DNA from: Bacteroidota bacterium
GTDB lineage: Bacteria > Bacteroidota > Bacteroidia > Chitinophagales > Chitinophagaceae
Direction of reading: 5' to 3'
NCBI GenBank assembly: GCA_030706735.1
Contig: JAUZNZ010000008.1
Location: forward strand, 1-64,000
Length of the DNA stretch: 64,000 nt
Shown piece by piece: positions 34,850 through 42,093 of this stretch; the stretch's first letter is position 1, and each line of letters begins with the position of its first letter. The notes beneath the pieces were generated by a model that did not search any database, was not told the DNA's origin, and was given only the letters and a program-made list of their open reading frames with translations. Position numbers and translations under genes: made by a program.

Positions 34850-36478
34850 TTACATTTTTTTTGCCTTCACGGCAGGGGAGGGGGTAGGCGGCACTTGAAC
34901 GCTTGGACGGTTCTCGGGTCGGGGGACATGATGCCTCTTGGGATTGTTGAGGTATTTTTCGCGGATAACCTGGCTCATGGGTACTTGATTGACCTTGCTC
35001 TCGACCCAGGAGACCAGGTCCAGGTAAGCGAACGCTCTCGTCTCCCATCGGTTCTTTTCAAATTGTTTGATCTTCAGCAGGAACTTCCCGAATTCAGCCT
35101 TAAGGCTGTGGCGGGAAAGGTGGAACGTATGCCGCAGGAATTTGAACATCTCTTCTTCCATGCGGGTGAGGTTCTCTTTTTTGGCCATGAACCGATAGAC
35201 GGATTTTGTCAGCGATTCCATCAGTTCGAAATTGCCCAGTTCATAATGGGCCATCAGGTGCAGCACCCGCGCATAGCTTTGCAGGTCGTTTCGCATGTCC
35301 ACCTGATCATTGATGATCCGCTGCAGGTAATCGATGCAGGCTCCGTATTCCTCGCTGCCGAAATGGAGCGTGGCGATCTTGTAGTTCAGCACCAGGATGC
35401 GGTGCCTGTCAATGAACAAGTCATATTCCGCCAGTTTCTCCTCGATTTCCGGCACCATCTGCAACCCTTCCCGGAAGGTGCCCAGCATAAAGTGCTGATT
35501 GATCTTCGCCGTCGTAATGTAAAGAAATGACTGAATGCGGAAATTGTCGTTTTCACGGACCCTTGCCGTGGTCGCAAACGCTTCGAATTGCTGTAAGGTG
35601 ACTTCGAATTTCTGGTAATTCCTCAGGTCGAAATGCGCATTCAGCAGGTTGTGCAATCCCTTGATGTAATGCCCGGTCTCCACGCGGATCATCAACGGCT
35701 GCTCATCGAACAGATCCACCCATTTCTGCGAATACCGGTAGTACATCAGAAAGTCCTGGCGGATAAATGCGTACCAGTTATAGATCTGGTAGAGATACAG
35801 GCGTTCATAGAAGCCTGTTTGTGACCGCGCCTGGGCGGGCAGGTTAACGTCCAGCCAACGCCTGATCTCCTCTTCGTCTCTTTCGTTCCGCGCATGGCCA
35901 TTGCGGATATACCAGCTGTACAACTGCATGGCCAGGTTGGAAAGCCTGGCCACCATATCGATCCGGCCACTCACCTCCAAGGCCTCGGCCGACAATTGCT
36001 CGGCCCTCATTTGCATGCTGTGGGTGATGTGCAACGTTTCGATCCGCTTCTCAAGCGCCAGCACCTGCGCGAGGAAGTTGAATTTCTGATTGGCCTTCGC
36101 CGTCTCCTTCGCCCGGTCGAGCATTCTCAGGCTTTGCACGAATAAGCCTTTCTTATACAGGATATGGGCATAGTCGAACATTTCATTAAGCTGAAGGTCG
36201 ATGCTTTCCGCACTCTTAAGCAGACGCAGACTGGCCAGGATCTGCTTATACAGATGCGTCTTCAGATTTGATAACTGGGGCTTCTCGATCCCGGGCAGTT
36301 TTTTCAGCAGCATTTTTTCATCGTAATCGCTCAGTTTATCCATCGCGTCGAATAACTGGACGATCTTGAGGTCTTCCTTGGTAGAGCTGCGCTTGATATA
36401 CAGCTTGAAATGCCTTTTTTCAGACTTTTCGAGGGAATGAATCAACTGGAATAACGTATCGGAAAACCTGTTGGCCAT
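34850..36478 (-). CDS. conserved-looking helical protein (542 aa), function unknown
   Basis: This is a soluble, all-helical, charge-rich protein. The N-terminus (MANRFSDTLFQLIHSLEKSE) is followed by a region like a winged-helix/partner domain (KRHFKLYIKRSSTKEDLKIV) and then TPR-like helical pairs over most of the length. The C-terminal 40 residues are Pro-rich and basic. No signal peptide or membrane segment is present, so it should be cytoplasmic. I do not recognise the family. It lies 30 bases upstream of the DUF4251 gene and could form an operon with it. Confidence 0.72.
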   Translation of the reverse strand: MANRFSDTLFQLIHSLEKSEKRHFKLYIKRSSTKEDLKIVQLFDAMDKLSDYDEKMLLKKLPGIEKPQLSNLKTHLYKQILASLRLLKSAESIDLQLNEMFDYAHILYKKGLFVQSLRMLDRAKETAKANQKFNFLAQVLALEKRIETLHITHSMQMRAEQLSAEALEVSGRIDMVARLSNLAMQLYSWYIRNGHARNERDEEEIRRWLDVNLPAQARSQTGFYERLYLYQIYNWYAFIRQDFLMYYRYSQKWVDLFDEQPLMIRVETGHYIKGLHNLLNAHFDLRNYQKFEVTLQQFEAFATTARVRENDNFRIQSFLYITTAKINQHFMLGTFREGLQMVPEIEEKLAEYDLFIDRHRILVLNYKIATLHFGSEEYGACIDYLQRIINDQVDMRNDLQSYARVLHLMAHYELGNFELMESLTKSVYRFMAKKENLTRMEEEMFKFLRHTFHLSRHSLKAEFGKFLLKIKQFEKNRWETRAFAYLDLVSWVESKVNQVPMSQVIREKYLNNPKRHHVPRPENRPSVQVPPTPSPAVKAKKM

Positions 36479-36618
36479 AATGAGCTAATTTTCCTAAAAC
36501 TCAATCCAGTGAAGGGTTTCGTCACTAGAATGATCATTTTGACATGATTAATTCCCATATAATTTGATTAGAACGGGTTCCGGATGGATCGTACTTTTAT
36601 AGAGAATAAGATCAAAAT

Positions 36619-36699
36619 ATGGCAGCAATCGTACGGCAGGCAGTCGGTAGAGAGATCTTAGAGAATACAAAGCTGAGTAAATCAGCAGGAAAAAGATAA
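36619..36699 (+). CDS. possible 26-aa small protein
   Basis: An ATG-started frame, MAAIVRQAVGREILENTKLS and then SAGKR, lies after promoter-like sequence and before a hairpin with a T-run. It has an amphipathic, basic character. A copy of its first bases (ATATGGCA[A]GCAATCGT) recurs 95 bases on, followed by an early stop. It may be a real peptide or part of an untranslated RNA. Confidence 0.28.
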   Translation: MAAIVRQAVGREILENTKLSKSAGKR

Positions 36700-36732
36700 T
36701 TACTTTTTTTCATATGGCAAGCAATCGTTAAC

Positions 36733-36762
36733 GCCCTTTGTTTCTACACGGGGCTTTTTTTT
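36733..36762 (+). terminator. weak terminator-like hairpin
   Basis: A 4-5 bp stem (GCCC/GGGC) with a 13-14-base loop containing TTGTTTCTACA precedes eight Ts. The same 11-base loop string occurs in the stronger hairpin at 37845-37879. Confidence 0.35.
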
Positions 36763-36875
36763 GCAATTTACCCAAGAAACGACACAAAAACACGATTTCT
36801 CCCGCACTTTATTTTTCTCGTCTCCCCTTTCTCCCCACGCAACATATAGTAACTTAGCAACCTAAGCCTATAATA

Positions 36876-37649
36876 ATGAAAATCAAGGTAAACCGGTTTG
36901 CCGCCGGATATTTGGCCGCTTTCTTGTTATGCGTCGGATGCGGGTCCCTCCGGGCTCAATCCCGCACCGATACGCTTAACACGCTCAGCCCCAAGGAGCG
37001 AAAACAAGGATTTCAGCTCCTCTTCAACGGTACGGACCTTGGGGGTTGGCGCGCGATCGGGACCGACAAACCGCCCGCCAAAGGATGGGTCGTGGAAAAC
37101 GGCGTCCTGCACGTACTGGCTTCAAAAGAAGGCTATGCCGGCCGCGGCGGCGATATCGTAACGGTTCAAAAGTTCGATTTTTTTGAATTGACCTTTGACT
37201 TCCGCATTACCGAAGGAGCCAATTCGGGCGTCAAATACTTTGTCATGGACAGCATCGCTACCCCGGGGGCGGGCCTGGGACTGGAATACCAGATCCTGGA
37301 CGATGAGCATCATCCCGATGCCAGGCTTGGGAGGGATGGCGATAGGACCCAGGGCAGCCTCTACGACCTGATCCCGGCTGACAAGTCGGATCCCCGTACC
37401 CGCAAACCGATCGGCGAATGGAACCATGGAAGGATCGTCGCCTCTCCGGATGGGCACATCCAACATTGGCTGAACGGCGTGAAGGTGCTGGAATATACCC
37501 GCGGGAGCGACCGGTTCAATGACCTGGTGGCGCATAGCAAGTTTGCCGGGATTCGCGGGTTCGGCAAGCCGGCCGTCGCCCCGATCCTGTTGCAAGACCA
37601 CGGTAATTCCGTGTATTTCGCAAATATTAAGGTCAGACAGTTGAAATAA
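36876..37649 (+). CDS. DUF1080 (3-keto-disaccharide hydrolase) secreted protein
   Basis: This is an exported beta-sandwich protein of the DUF1080 family, now known to include 3-keto-disaccharide hydrolases. A hydrophobic leader is followed by GFQLLFNGTDLGGWRAIG, the family opening. GWVVENGVLHV, DFFELTFDFRITEGANSGVKY and YQILDDEHHPDA follow, with the last strand YFANIKVRQLK. The leader carries a Cys (LLCVGCGSLR) that could be a lipobox. The size (257 residues) is normal. A role in oxidised-sugar breakdown would suit the surrounding glycan region, but no partner dehydrogenase is adjacent. Confidence 0.9.
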   Translation: MKIKVNRFAAGYLAAFLLCVGCGSLRAQSRTDTLNTLSPKERKQGFQLLFNGTDLGGWRAIGTDKPPAKGWVVENGVLHVLASKEGYAGRGGDIVTVQKFDFFELTFDFRITEGANSGVKYFVMDSIATPGAGLGLEYQILDDEHHPDARLGRDGDRTQGSLYDLIPADKSDPRTRKPIGEWNHGRIVASPDGHIQHWLNGVKVLEYTRGSDRFNDLVAHSKFAGIRGFGKPAVAPILLQDHGNSVYFANIKVRQLK

Positions 37650-38090
37650 AGCCTCCCCCTCTGTCCCCGTCTTGCAAATCGCTCGATTCGTGTACCGGCC
37701 GGAGCGGTTGATGTAATTTTCTCTCCGTATGGGCCGGAAAGGGCTAATTTCCGGTCGTTTATGTGTTTGTTTTTAGTATACGAATAGTGTTTCCCTTCGG
37801 GTCCTCTTGCTCGAAGCTCATGTGATCCGCCGTTGACGGATTTGGCAGGGGCTTGTTTCTACAATGCCCTTGCTTTTTTGATCGATTTACGGGGAACTAT
37901 TTTTGTAAACAAGTAATTTTTTTTATATTGGATTTCAAATTTCTACTCGTTGCGCCCTGACTATCCATCGAAGCTGTTCCCCGACAAACGCATGAACTAT
38001 GTGCTCCTCATGGAGTCGCTCGCCGCAGATCCCAGGTGATGCCATTCCCTTCGGTTCACCATCTCCTTTTTGTAATAAAACAAACCCAAC
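37650..38090. other. 441-base gene-free stretch
   Basis: No convincing gene is present. It holds an imperfect hairpin near 37825-37841 (ATCCG…CGGAT), a strong terminator at 37845-37879, and AT-rich sequence with TATATTGG near 37925-37932 that might be part of a promoter for the LytTR gene. The part before the terminator may be a long 3' UTR or a small RNA. Confidence 0.45.
37845..37879 (+). terminator. Rho-independent terminator
   Basis: An 8-bp stem (GCAGGGGC at 37845-37852, GCCCTTGC at 37866-37873, one G-T pair), a 13-base loop and six Ts form a good intrinsic terminator. It lies 195 bases after the DUF1080 stop, so it ends either a long 3' UTR or a separate small transcript. Confidence 0.6.
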
Positions 38091-38453
38091 GTGCAATCTT
38101 TTTTCTTTATCCGGCAAGACGGCAGGAATGTAAAAGTAGATTATCACCAGATCCTCTATATCGAAGCCCGCAAGAACTATACGCGCCTCGTGATGACCGA
38201 CAAGGCGGCCATGGTGCTCATTACCCTTAAACAGTGGGAAAAGATCCTGCCTCCCGACCTGTTCTGCCGCATCCATCGGGGCTATATCGTGGCAGTGGAA
38301 AGGATCATCTCGTTCGATAATCGCTTTGTATACCTGCCCGGGATGAATATCGCCATCGGAGAACAATATCGGAATGCATTGCCGCAAATGGTAAGGATCG
38401 TCGCAAACGAAGCATCCTCCAGAAGTATATTATCCGATCTCAGGGCCTGCTAG
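38091..38453 (+). CDS. LytTR-family DNA-binding protein
   Basis: This is a stand-alone LytTR domain of 120 residues: MQSFFFIRQDGRNVKVDYHQ, ILYIEARKNYTRLV, and CRIHRGYIVAVERI as the recognition part, with a last strand IAIGEQYRN. There is no receiver or membrane domain, so it is either an autonomous regulator or works with another protein. Its 3' end overlaps that of the convergent TIR gene by 14 bases. Confidence 0.9.
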   Translation: MQSFFFIRQDGRNVKVDYHQILYIEARKNYTRLVMTDKAAMVLITLKQWEKILPPDLFCRIHRGYIVAVERIISFDNRFVYLPGMNIAIGEQYRNALPQMVRIVANEASSRSILSDLRAC

Positions 38454-38832
38454 GCCCGCCCAGTATCTTTACGAGGTTTTCCCATGTCCAATTGTATAAT
38501 ACACCGCCTTGCGGTACCCGGGTATATTGACGATCCTTGTAACCGATGATCTGGATAACCCTCTTCCCGAGCTCGCGCGCGATCTTCACCTCTTTCAGGA
38601 CCCCCGGCGCGCGATGCGTTTTATGCCCAAGCAGCACGATCACGGTATCGGCCCTCCCGATCCGTTCGCGGGCCTTTTCCTCCCATTCATCGTCCGGCTC
38701 GGCTTCATGCAGTGAACCGTCCGCGATCTCGAAAGGCGATCCCTCATTGTTCGCCTGACCGACGAGCAGATCCTTCAGGGCTTTGTCCCGGTCATAGTCA
38801 AAGCTGATATATACTTTTGTTCTGGACAACAT
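38440..38832 (-). CDS. TIR-domain protein (Thoeris ThsB-like)
   Basis: This 130-residue protein resembles the MTH538/ThsB branch of TIR domains, which use NAD+ to make cyclic ADP-ribose-type signals in Thoeris defence. Strand one is TKVYISFDYDRDKA, followed by IADGSLHEAEPDDEWEE and IGRADTVIVLLGHKTHRAPG. The catalytic glutamate is probably Glu81 in VLKEVKIARELGKRV, at the place where TIR NADases carry theirs. The start at 38832 (MLSRTKV) is chosen; the longer frame reads through the SLOG gene. It follows the SLOG gene by two bases, so both are in one transcript. It has no membrane or effector domain of its own. Confidence 0.78.
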   Translation of the reverse strand: MLSRTKVYISFDYDRDKALKDLLVGQANNEGSPFEIADGSLHEAEPDDEWEEKARERIGRADTVIVLLGHKTHRAPGVLKEVKIARELGKRVIQIIGYKDRQYTRVPQGGVLYNWTWENLVKILGGPSRP

Positions 38833-38834
38833 CG

Positions 38835-39416
38835 CTAACTGGCTATTCGGATGATGAGGTCGATCAGGTCCTCCGGCGCAACGGACGGGTCGCCGAGCTG
38901 TTCGACCATCCAGCGTTTGTCCTTGCACGGATAGAAGTCGTCGAATTCGTTGACTACCCGCTTCCATAGCTTTTCGGCAGCATATCCGGACACCCCGACG
39001 GGGATCACGGCCGCCTGGTTGGACCTGGCTATTTCGAATTCTTCCAGAACCCCATCAGCATCCCTGATGAAGATATCCTGCAGTTTATTGCCGAAGAGGA
39101 ACACGGCCGTGTCCGCCCTGGCTATCATATCGTTGCGGTAGGCAGACCAAACCGCCGGCGACCTGGTTTGATGGGGGAAGGGAAAGCATTGCAACTGGTC
39201 CCTGATGGGTTCCTTTCGTTCCAGGTGGATTTCGTCGATAGCGCCCTCGACAACATGGGCGCCGACGCCCAGCCCAAAGCCGGATACGATCCTGAACCCA
39301 TTCTTCAGCAGCGCCCTGGACAAATGTTTGATAAAGGGCTTCCCAATCTCCCCAAATCTTCCATACTCGTACGCGCTCCCGGAAATGAACACGGTTTTCC
39401 GATTTTCGAGATGCAT
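38835..39416 (-). CDS. stand-alone SLOG-domain protein (ThsA C-terminus-like)
   Basis: This 193-residue protein is a Rossmann-like SLOG domain. TVFISGSAYEYG opens strand one, FRIVSGFGLGVGAHVVEGAI (41-60) is the Gly-rich nucleotide loop, and RADTAVFLFGN (100-110) with LEEFEIARSNQ (124-134) closes the site. These blocks resemble the SLOG domain that senses cyclic ADP-ribose in Thoeris ThsA, but the SIR2 NADase half is missing. It is the first gene of a pair with the TIR gene. It may be a sensor, a scaffold or an enzyme of the LOG type. The start at 39416 is well placed after a -7-like site. Confidence 0.72.
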   Translation of the reverse strand: MHLENRKTVFISGSAYEYGRFGEIGKPFIKHLSRALLKNGFRIVSGFGLGVGAHVVEGAIDEIHLERKEPIRDQLQCFPFPHQTRSPAVWSAYRNDMIARADTAVFLFGNKLQDIFIRDADGVLEEFEIARSNQAAVIPVGVSGYAAEKLWKRVVNEFDDFYPCKDKRWMVEQLGDPSVAPEDLIDLIIRIAS

Positions 39417-39449
39417 GGGTATAATTTAGCGTGGTAATTTAATGGCCTG

Positions 39450-39457
39450 CAAAAATA
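39450..39457 (-). promoter_or_regulatory. putative -7 element of the SLOG/TIR operon
   Basis: On the minus strand, TATTTTTG matches TAnnTTTG and ends 33 bases before the SLOG ATG. No -33 box was seen at standard spacing. Confidence 0.4.
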
Positions 39458-39497
39458 AAAGATATTCCTCTTTAGGGATCAGCCGGCAAAAAAATGG

Positions 39498-39608
39498 CTA
39501 ATTTTGCCATTCGTCCGCGGCAGGCTTGTCGGCCACCCGCAGGATATTGCGCTCATTATCATAGTTTATTCCAGGCAACCCCTTGGATAAATTCAGCGTT
39601 TGAACTAT
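39498..39608 (-). pseudogene. possible 36-codon coding remnant
   Basis: A minus-strand open frame without an ATG reads protein-like (LNLSKGLPGINYDNERNIL, ending in PAADEWQN before TAG). It sits between the SLOG promoter and the sigma-factor gene, and a TAA lies in frame just upstream. It could be the tail of a deleted gene. I do not recognise the family, and it may be chance. Confidence 0.25.
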
Positions 39609-39643
39609 TTAAAATCCATTTTTTTTAGGGCAAGCAGGATAGT

Positions 39644-40219
39644 TTGGAAAAATTGATTCATATCATCGAAGGTTGCGCAGTACAGGACCGCCATTGTCAG
39701 CAGCTCCTGTATGACAAGTTCTATGGCCTCTGCCTTAAGATCGCTTTTCGGTATGTCAATACCTATGAACAGGCCGTAGAAGTGGTGCACGACGGATACC
39801 TGAAGATGTTCCGCAATTTCAGCAGGTTCGAAGTGAGAGATAAGGATAAAGTGGAAATGCTTCTGATGGGCTGGATCCGCAGGGTAATTATTAACGCAGC
39901 CATCGATTACATGAGAAGAGAGATAAATAATCACCAGACCTATGCGATCCCGGAACATGTCTGGGAACATGGCGATGACCGGCAACTTTCTGATAACTCA
40001 CTGCTTTATAAGGAATTGATCACCCTCGTTAAAGAATTGCCTCCGGCGTACCGCGTCGTATTTAACCTGCATGTTATCGAAGGGTATTCTCACCCGGAGA
40101 TCGCCAAAATGCTTGGTATAACGACCGGGACCTCGAAATCTAACCTCTCCAAGGCCCGAGCTCATTTGCAAAAAGCCTTGGCAGCCGAAAACGTAGAAAC
40201 CATTTTATGGCAAACATAA
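39644..40219 (+). CDS. ECF-type RNA polymerase sigma factor
   Basis: This is a sigma-70 family ECF factor. Region 2 includes FYGLCLKIAFRYVNTYEQAV and VVHDGYLKMFRNF; region 4 has LPPAYRVVFNLHVIEGYSHPEIAKMLGI and then TGTSKSNLSKARAHLQK. The first in-frame ATG is at codon 53, too late, and a TAG lies 18 bases upstream, so the start must be the TTG at 39644 (or the TTG at 39653). The downstream gene starts 13 bases before this stop, so they are coupled. The membrane protein encoded there is the likely partner or anti-sigma. Confidence 0.9.
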   Translation: MEKLIHIIEGCAVQDRHCQQLLYDKFYGLCLKIAFRYVNTYEQAVEVVHDGYLKMFRNFSRFEVRDKDKVEMLLMGWIRRVIINAAIDYMRREINNHQTYAIPEHVWEHGDDRQLSDNSLLYKELITLVKELPPAYRVVFNLHVIEGYSHPEIAKMLGITTGTSKSNLSKARAHLQKALAAENVETILWQT

Positions 40220-41553
40220 ACGGGAATAATATAGATGATCTCTTCAGACAGGCGTCTGACAAATACCCCCTCAGAACCGATAGTTCGGATTGGGCTAAGT
40301 TGTCCGATGCTCTCGAAAAAGAGCCTTCCCTTATCCAGCCTTCACTAAGCGGAAAAGAGGACCGTCGACGCAGGCGGCTTTTCTGGCTGTTCCTCCTGCT
40401 GCTGCCCATGGCAGGCGCAGGATATCTTTTCTGGCAGTCAGGCACGCAACGCCCTGCCCAACGCCCGGCCCCAACCGTGACCCAGACCCGGGCCCAAAAC
40501 CCGGCCCAGACCCCGGCCCAGGCCTCGACCCAACGCCCTTCCCGTACCGCCTCCGGGATCACGGTGCCTTCCCCTTCCGTCGCTTCGGTGGCGCCCAAAA
40601 GCTTTACTCGCGGATCGGATAACCAATCCACGACTACCCGCGGCTCGGCAACCGGCCGCGAAACAACCCGCGGTTCGGCTACCCGCCAGGCAACAACCCG
40701 CGGCGCGGCTACCCGCGGCTTGGCTTCAGGCGACCTGGCACCGGATGGCACGACTTCCCGCGGCTCGACGCCCGGCCTCACGACTTCCGGCACGCCCGGC
40801 GCAACTGTAGAACCTTCCGCCGACCCCTTGCTTGCTTTCCTTGATGTCCAAAGGGCAAGGACCTCCGACGGCGTTCTTCTCCAGGTCGACGTGCACCGTA
40901 CAAACCAAACCGCTCCCATCGATAAAGGCAAAACCGCGAAGGTTACCAAATTGCAGCCCAACCATCATTCATTCTATGCTGGGCTCCTTGTCGCCCCGGA
41001 TCTTAGTACGATCAGGTTTCAAACCGTCAAGTCGGTGGGAACGACCTACGGCGTGTTATTGGGATACACGTTCAATGCGAAGTGGAGCCTGGAAACGGGC
41101 GTTTATATCGATAGAAAGAAATATTTCACCGAAGGGCAGTATTTCAACAAGGAGAAAGTACCACCCCTGCGCTATGTCGACCTGCAGAAAGTGGACGGCA
41201 TTTGCAACATGGTGGAGTTGCCTCTCTCCCTTAGGTACAACCTGGGAACCGGAAATAAGGTGAAGTGGTTCACGACGGCCGGTCTGTCGACCTACCTCAT
41301 GTCCAGTGAATGGTATAACTACCAATATCTGTCCAATGGCAACCCTATGACAAAAGCCGCATCCTATAGAAATCCGTCACAAAATTGGTTTTCCATCGTT
41401 AACCTTAGCGTGGGATACGAACAAAAACTCGGCAGCATCGGCAACTTGAGATTGGAGCCGTATTTGAGAGTTCCGCTCTCTGGCATCGGTACCGGTAGCT
41501 TGCCCATTATGAGCGCAGGCCTGAATATAGGCATTACGCGCAGGATCTGGTAA
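40207..41553 (+). CDS. membrane-anchored outer-membrane beta-barrel-like protein (putative anti-sigma partner)
   Basis: The first 55 residues are cytoplasmic-type and polar, followed by RRRRR-like basic residues and one membrane segment (about 58-75, LFWLFLLLLPMAGAGYLFW). Then comes a Pro/Ala/Thr/Gln-rich linker (about 78-215), including PAQ-type repeats and three 10-residue TRGSAT repeats. The C-terminal 190 residues have beta-barrel features (SFYAGLLVAPDLS, VLLGYTFNAKWSLETGVYI, NIGITRRIW end). A protein with a short cytoplasmic part, one inner-membrane helix and a periplasmic/outer-membrane barrel could link the outer membrane to the sigma factor with which it overlaps. This arrangement is inferred, not proven. 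Confidence 0.72.
   Translation: MANINGNNIDDLFRQASDKYPLRTDSSDWAKLSDALEKEPSLIQPSLSGKEDRRRRRLFWLFLLLLPMAGAGYLFWQSGTQRPAQRPAPTVTQTRAQNPAQTPAQASTQRPSRTASGITVPSPSVASVAPKSFTRGSDNQSTTTRGSATGRETTRGSATRQATTRGAATRGLASGDLAPDGTTSRGSTPGLTTSGTPGATVEPSADPLLAFLDVQRARTSDGVLLQVDVHRTNQTAPIDKGKTAKVTKLQPNHHSFYAGLLVAPDLSTIRFQTVKSVGTTYGVLLGYTFNAKWSLETGVYIDRKKYFTEGQYFNKEKVPPLRYVDLQKVDGICNMVELPLSLRYNLGTGNKVKWFTTAGLSTYLMSSEWYNYQYLSNGNPMTKAASYRNPSQNWFSIVNLSVGYEQKLGSIGNLRLEPYLRVPLSGIGTGSLPIMSAGLNIGITRRIW
40636..40725 (+). repeat. three 30-bp tandem repeats in the linker
   Basis: Three tandem units of 30 bases begin ACCCGCGG at 40636, 40666 and 40696 and encode TRGSATGRET, TRGSATRQAT and TRGAATRGLA. Upstream of these a less regular PAQ/TPA-rich stretch runs from about 40440. 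Such a linker could change length by recombination. Confidence 0.75.
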
Positions 41554-41576
41554 TATTCATTTAATCGCGGAATGAT

Positions 41577-42008
41577 ATGCTGAAAAAAAGGACTTTTTTT
41601 TGGTTGGGGACCCTTTTGCTCCTTTTGGTCGGATTGGGTTGGGGTTTCTACCTTTACAACAAACCTCACCAAAGCGCCGGTCAGGAGACGGCAAGCTTCA
41701 CCCTTGACGCTGACTCTTTATTTGCAGAATACCAGAAAGACGAACAGACGGCCGATAAACGGTACCTGGGTAAGGTCGTTCAGGTCAGGGGCCGCCTGGC
41801 GGAGATCCAGCGTAGCGGCGCATCGGAAGTCTGGATACTTTCTGTCAAGCCAGGCAATGCACCCGCCGGCGGTGGGGTGAATTGTCAGCTATTTGCCCCG
41901 ACCGGAAATTCCTCGCCAAGACCGAAGGCGGGTGACGAGGTCACCGTCAAAGGGAGATGCACCGGTTTTCTGATGGATGTAAACCTGGCGGATTGCGTAC
42001 CCCAATAG
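41577..42008 (+). CDS. membrane-anchored OB-fold protein
   Basis: This is a 143-residue protein with one N-terminal hydrophobic segment (TFFWLGTLLLLLVGLGWGFY). The remainder is an OB-fold, tRNA_anti-like: YLGKVVQVRGRLAEIQRSGA, GNAPAGGGVNCQLF, GDEVTVKGRCTGFLMDVNLAD. The family is common in Bacteroidota and its ligand is unknown. It starts 24 bases after the beta-barrel gene and is likely in the same transcript. Confidence 0.8.
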   Translation: MLKKRTFFWLGTLLLLLVGLGWGFYLYNKPHQSAGQETASFTLDADSLFAEYQKDEQTADKRYLGKVVQVRGRLAEIQRSGASEVWILSVKPGNAPAGGGVNCQLFAPTGNSSPRPKAGDEVTVKGRCTGFLMDVNLADCVPQ

Positions 42009-42093
42009 TTTGCGAATCTCAAAGTTCACGGTTCTCGATGATTACCGCGGCTGGCTGACGGTCGCATCATTATAATGCTTAAAATTTGACAAC

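Larger units (their letters stand above)
36479..36875. other. 397-base gene-free stretch with signals
   Basis: No longer protein-like frame is present. It holds, in order, a promoter-like stretch (TTTTGACAT at about 36538 and TATAATTTG 15 or 16 bases later), a 26-codon ORF (36619-36699), a near-repeat pair (36617-36632 and 36712-36728), a weak terminator-like hairpin (36733-36762) and then an AT-rich leader for the DUF1080 gene. This could be a small RNA or small-peptide gene. Confidence 0.45.

Noticed and set aside
36712-36728. Second copy ATATGGCAAGCAATCGT as a further small gene start
   Set aside because: Its frame stops after five codons; kept only as a near-repeat.
38833-38967. N-terminal extension of the TIR frame
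   Set aside because: It lies inside the SLOG gene in another frame, is low in protein-like features, and the ATG at 38832 directly precedes the first TIR strand.
40438-40800. CRISPR-like or satellite array in the repetitive linker region
   Set aside because: The repeats have no spacers, keep a reading frame and encode a Pro/Thr-rich linker.
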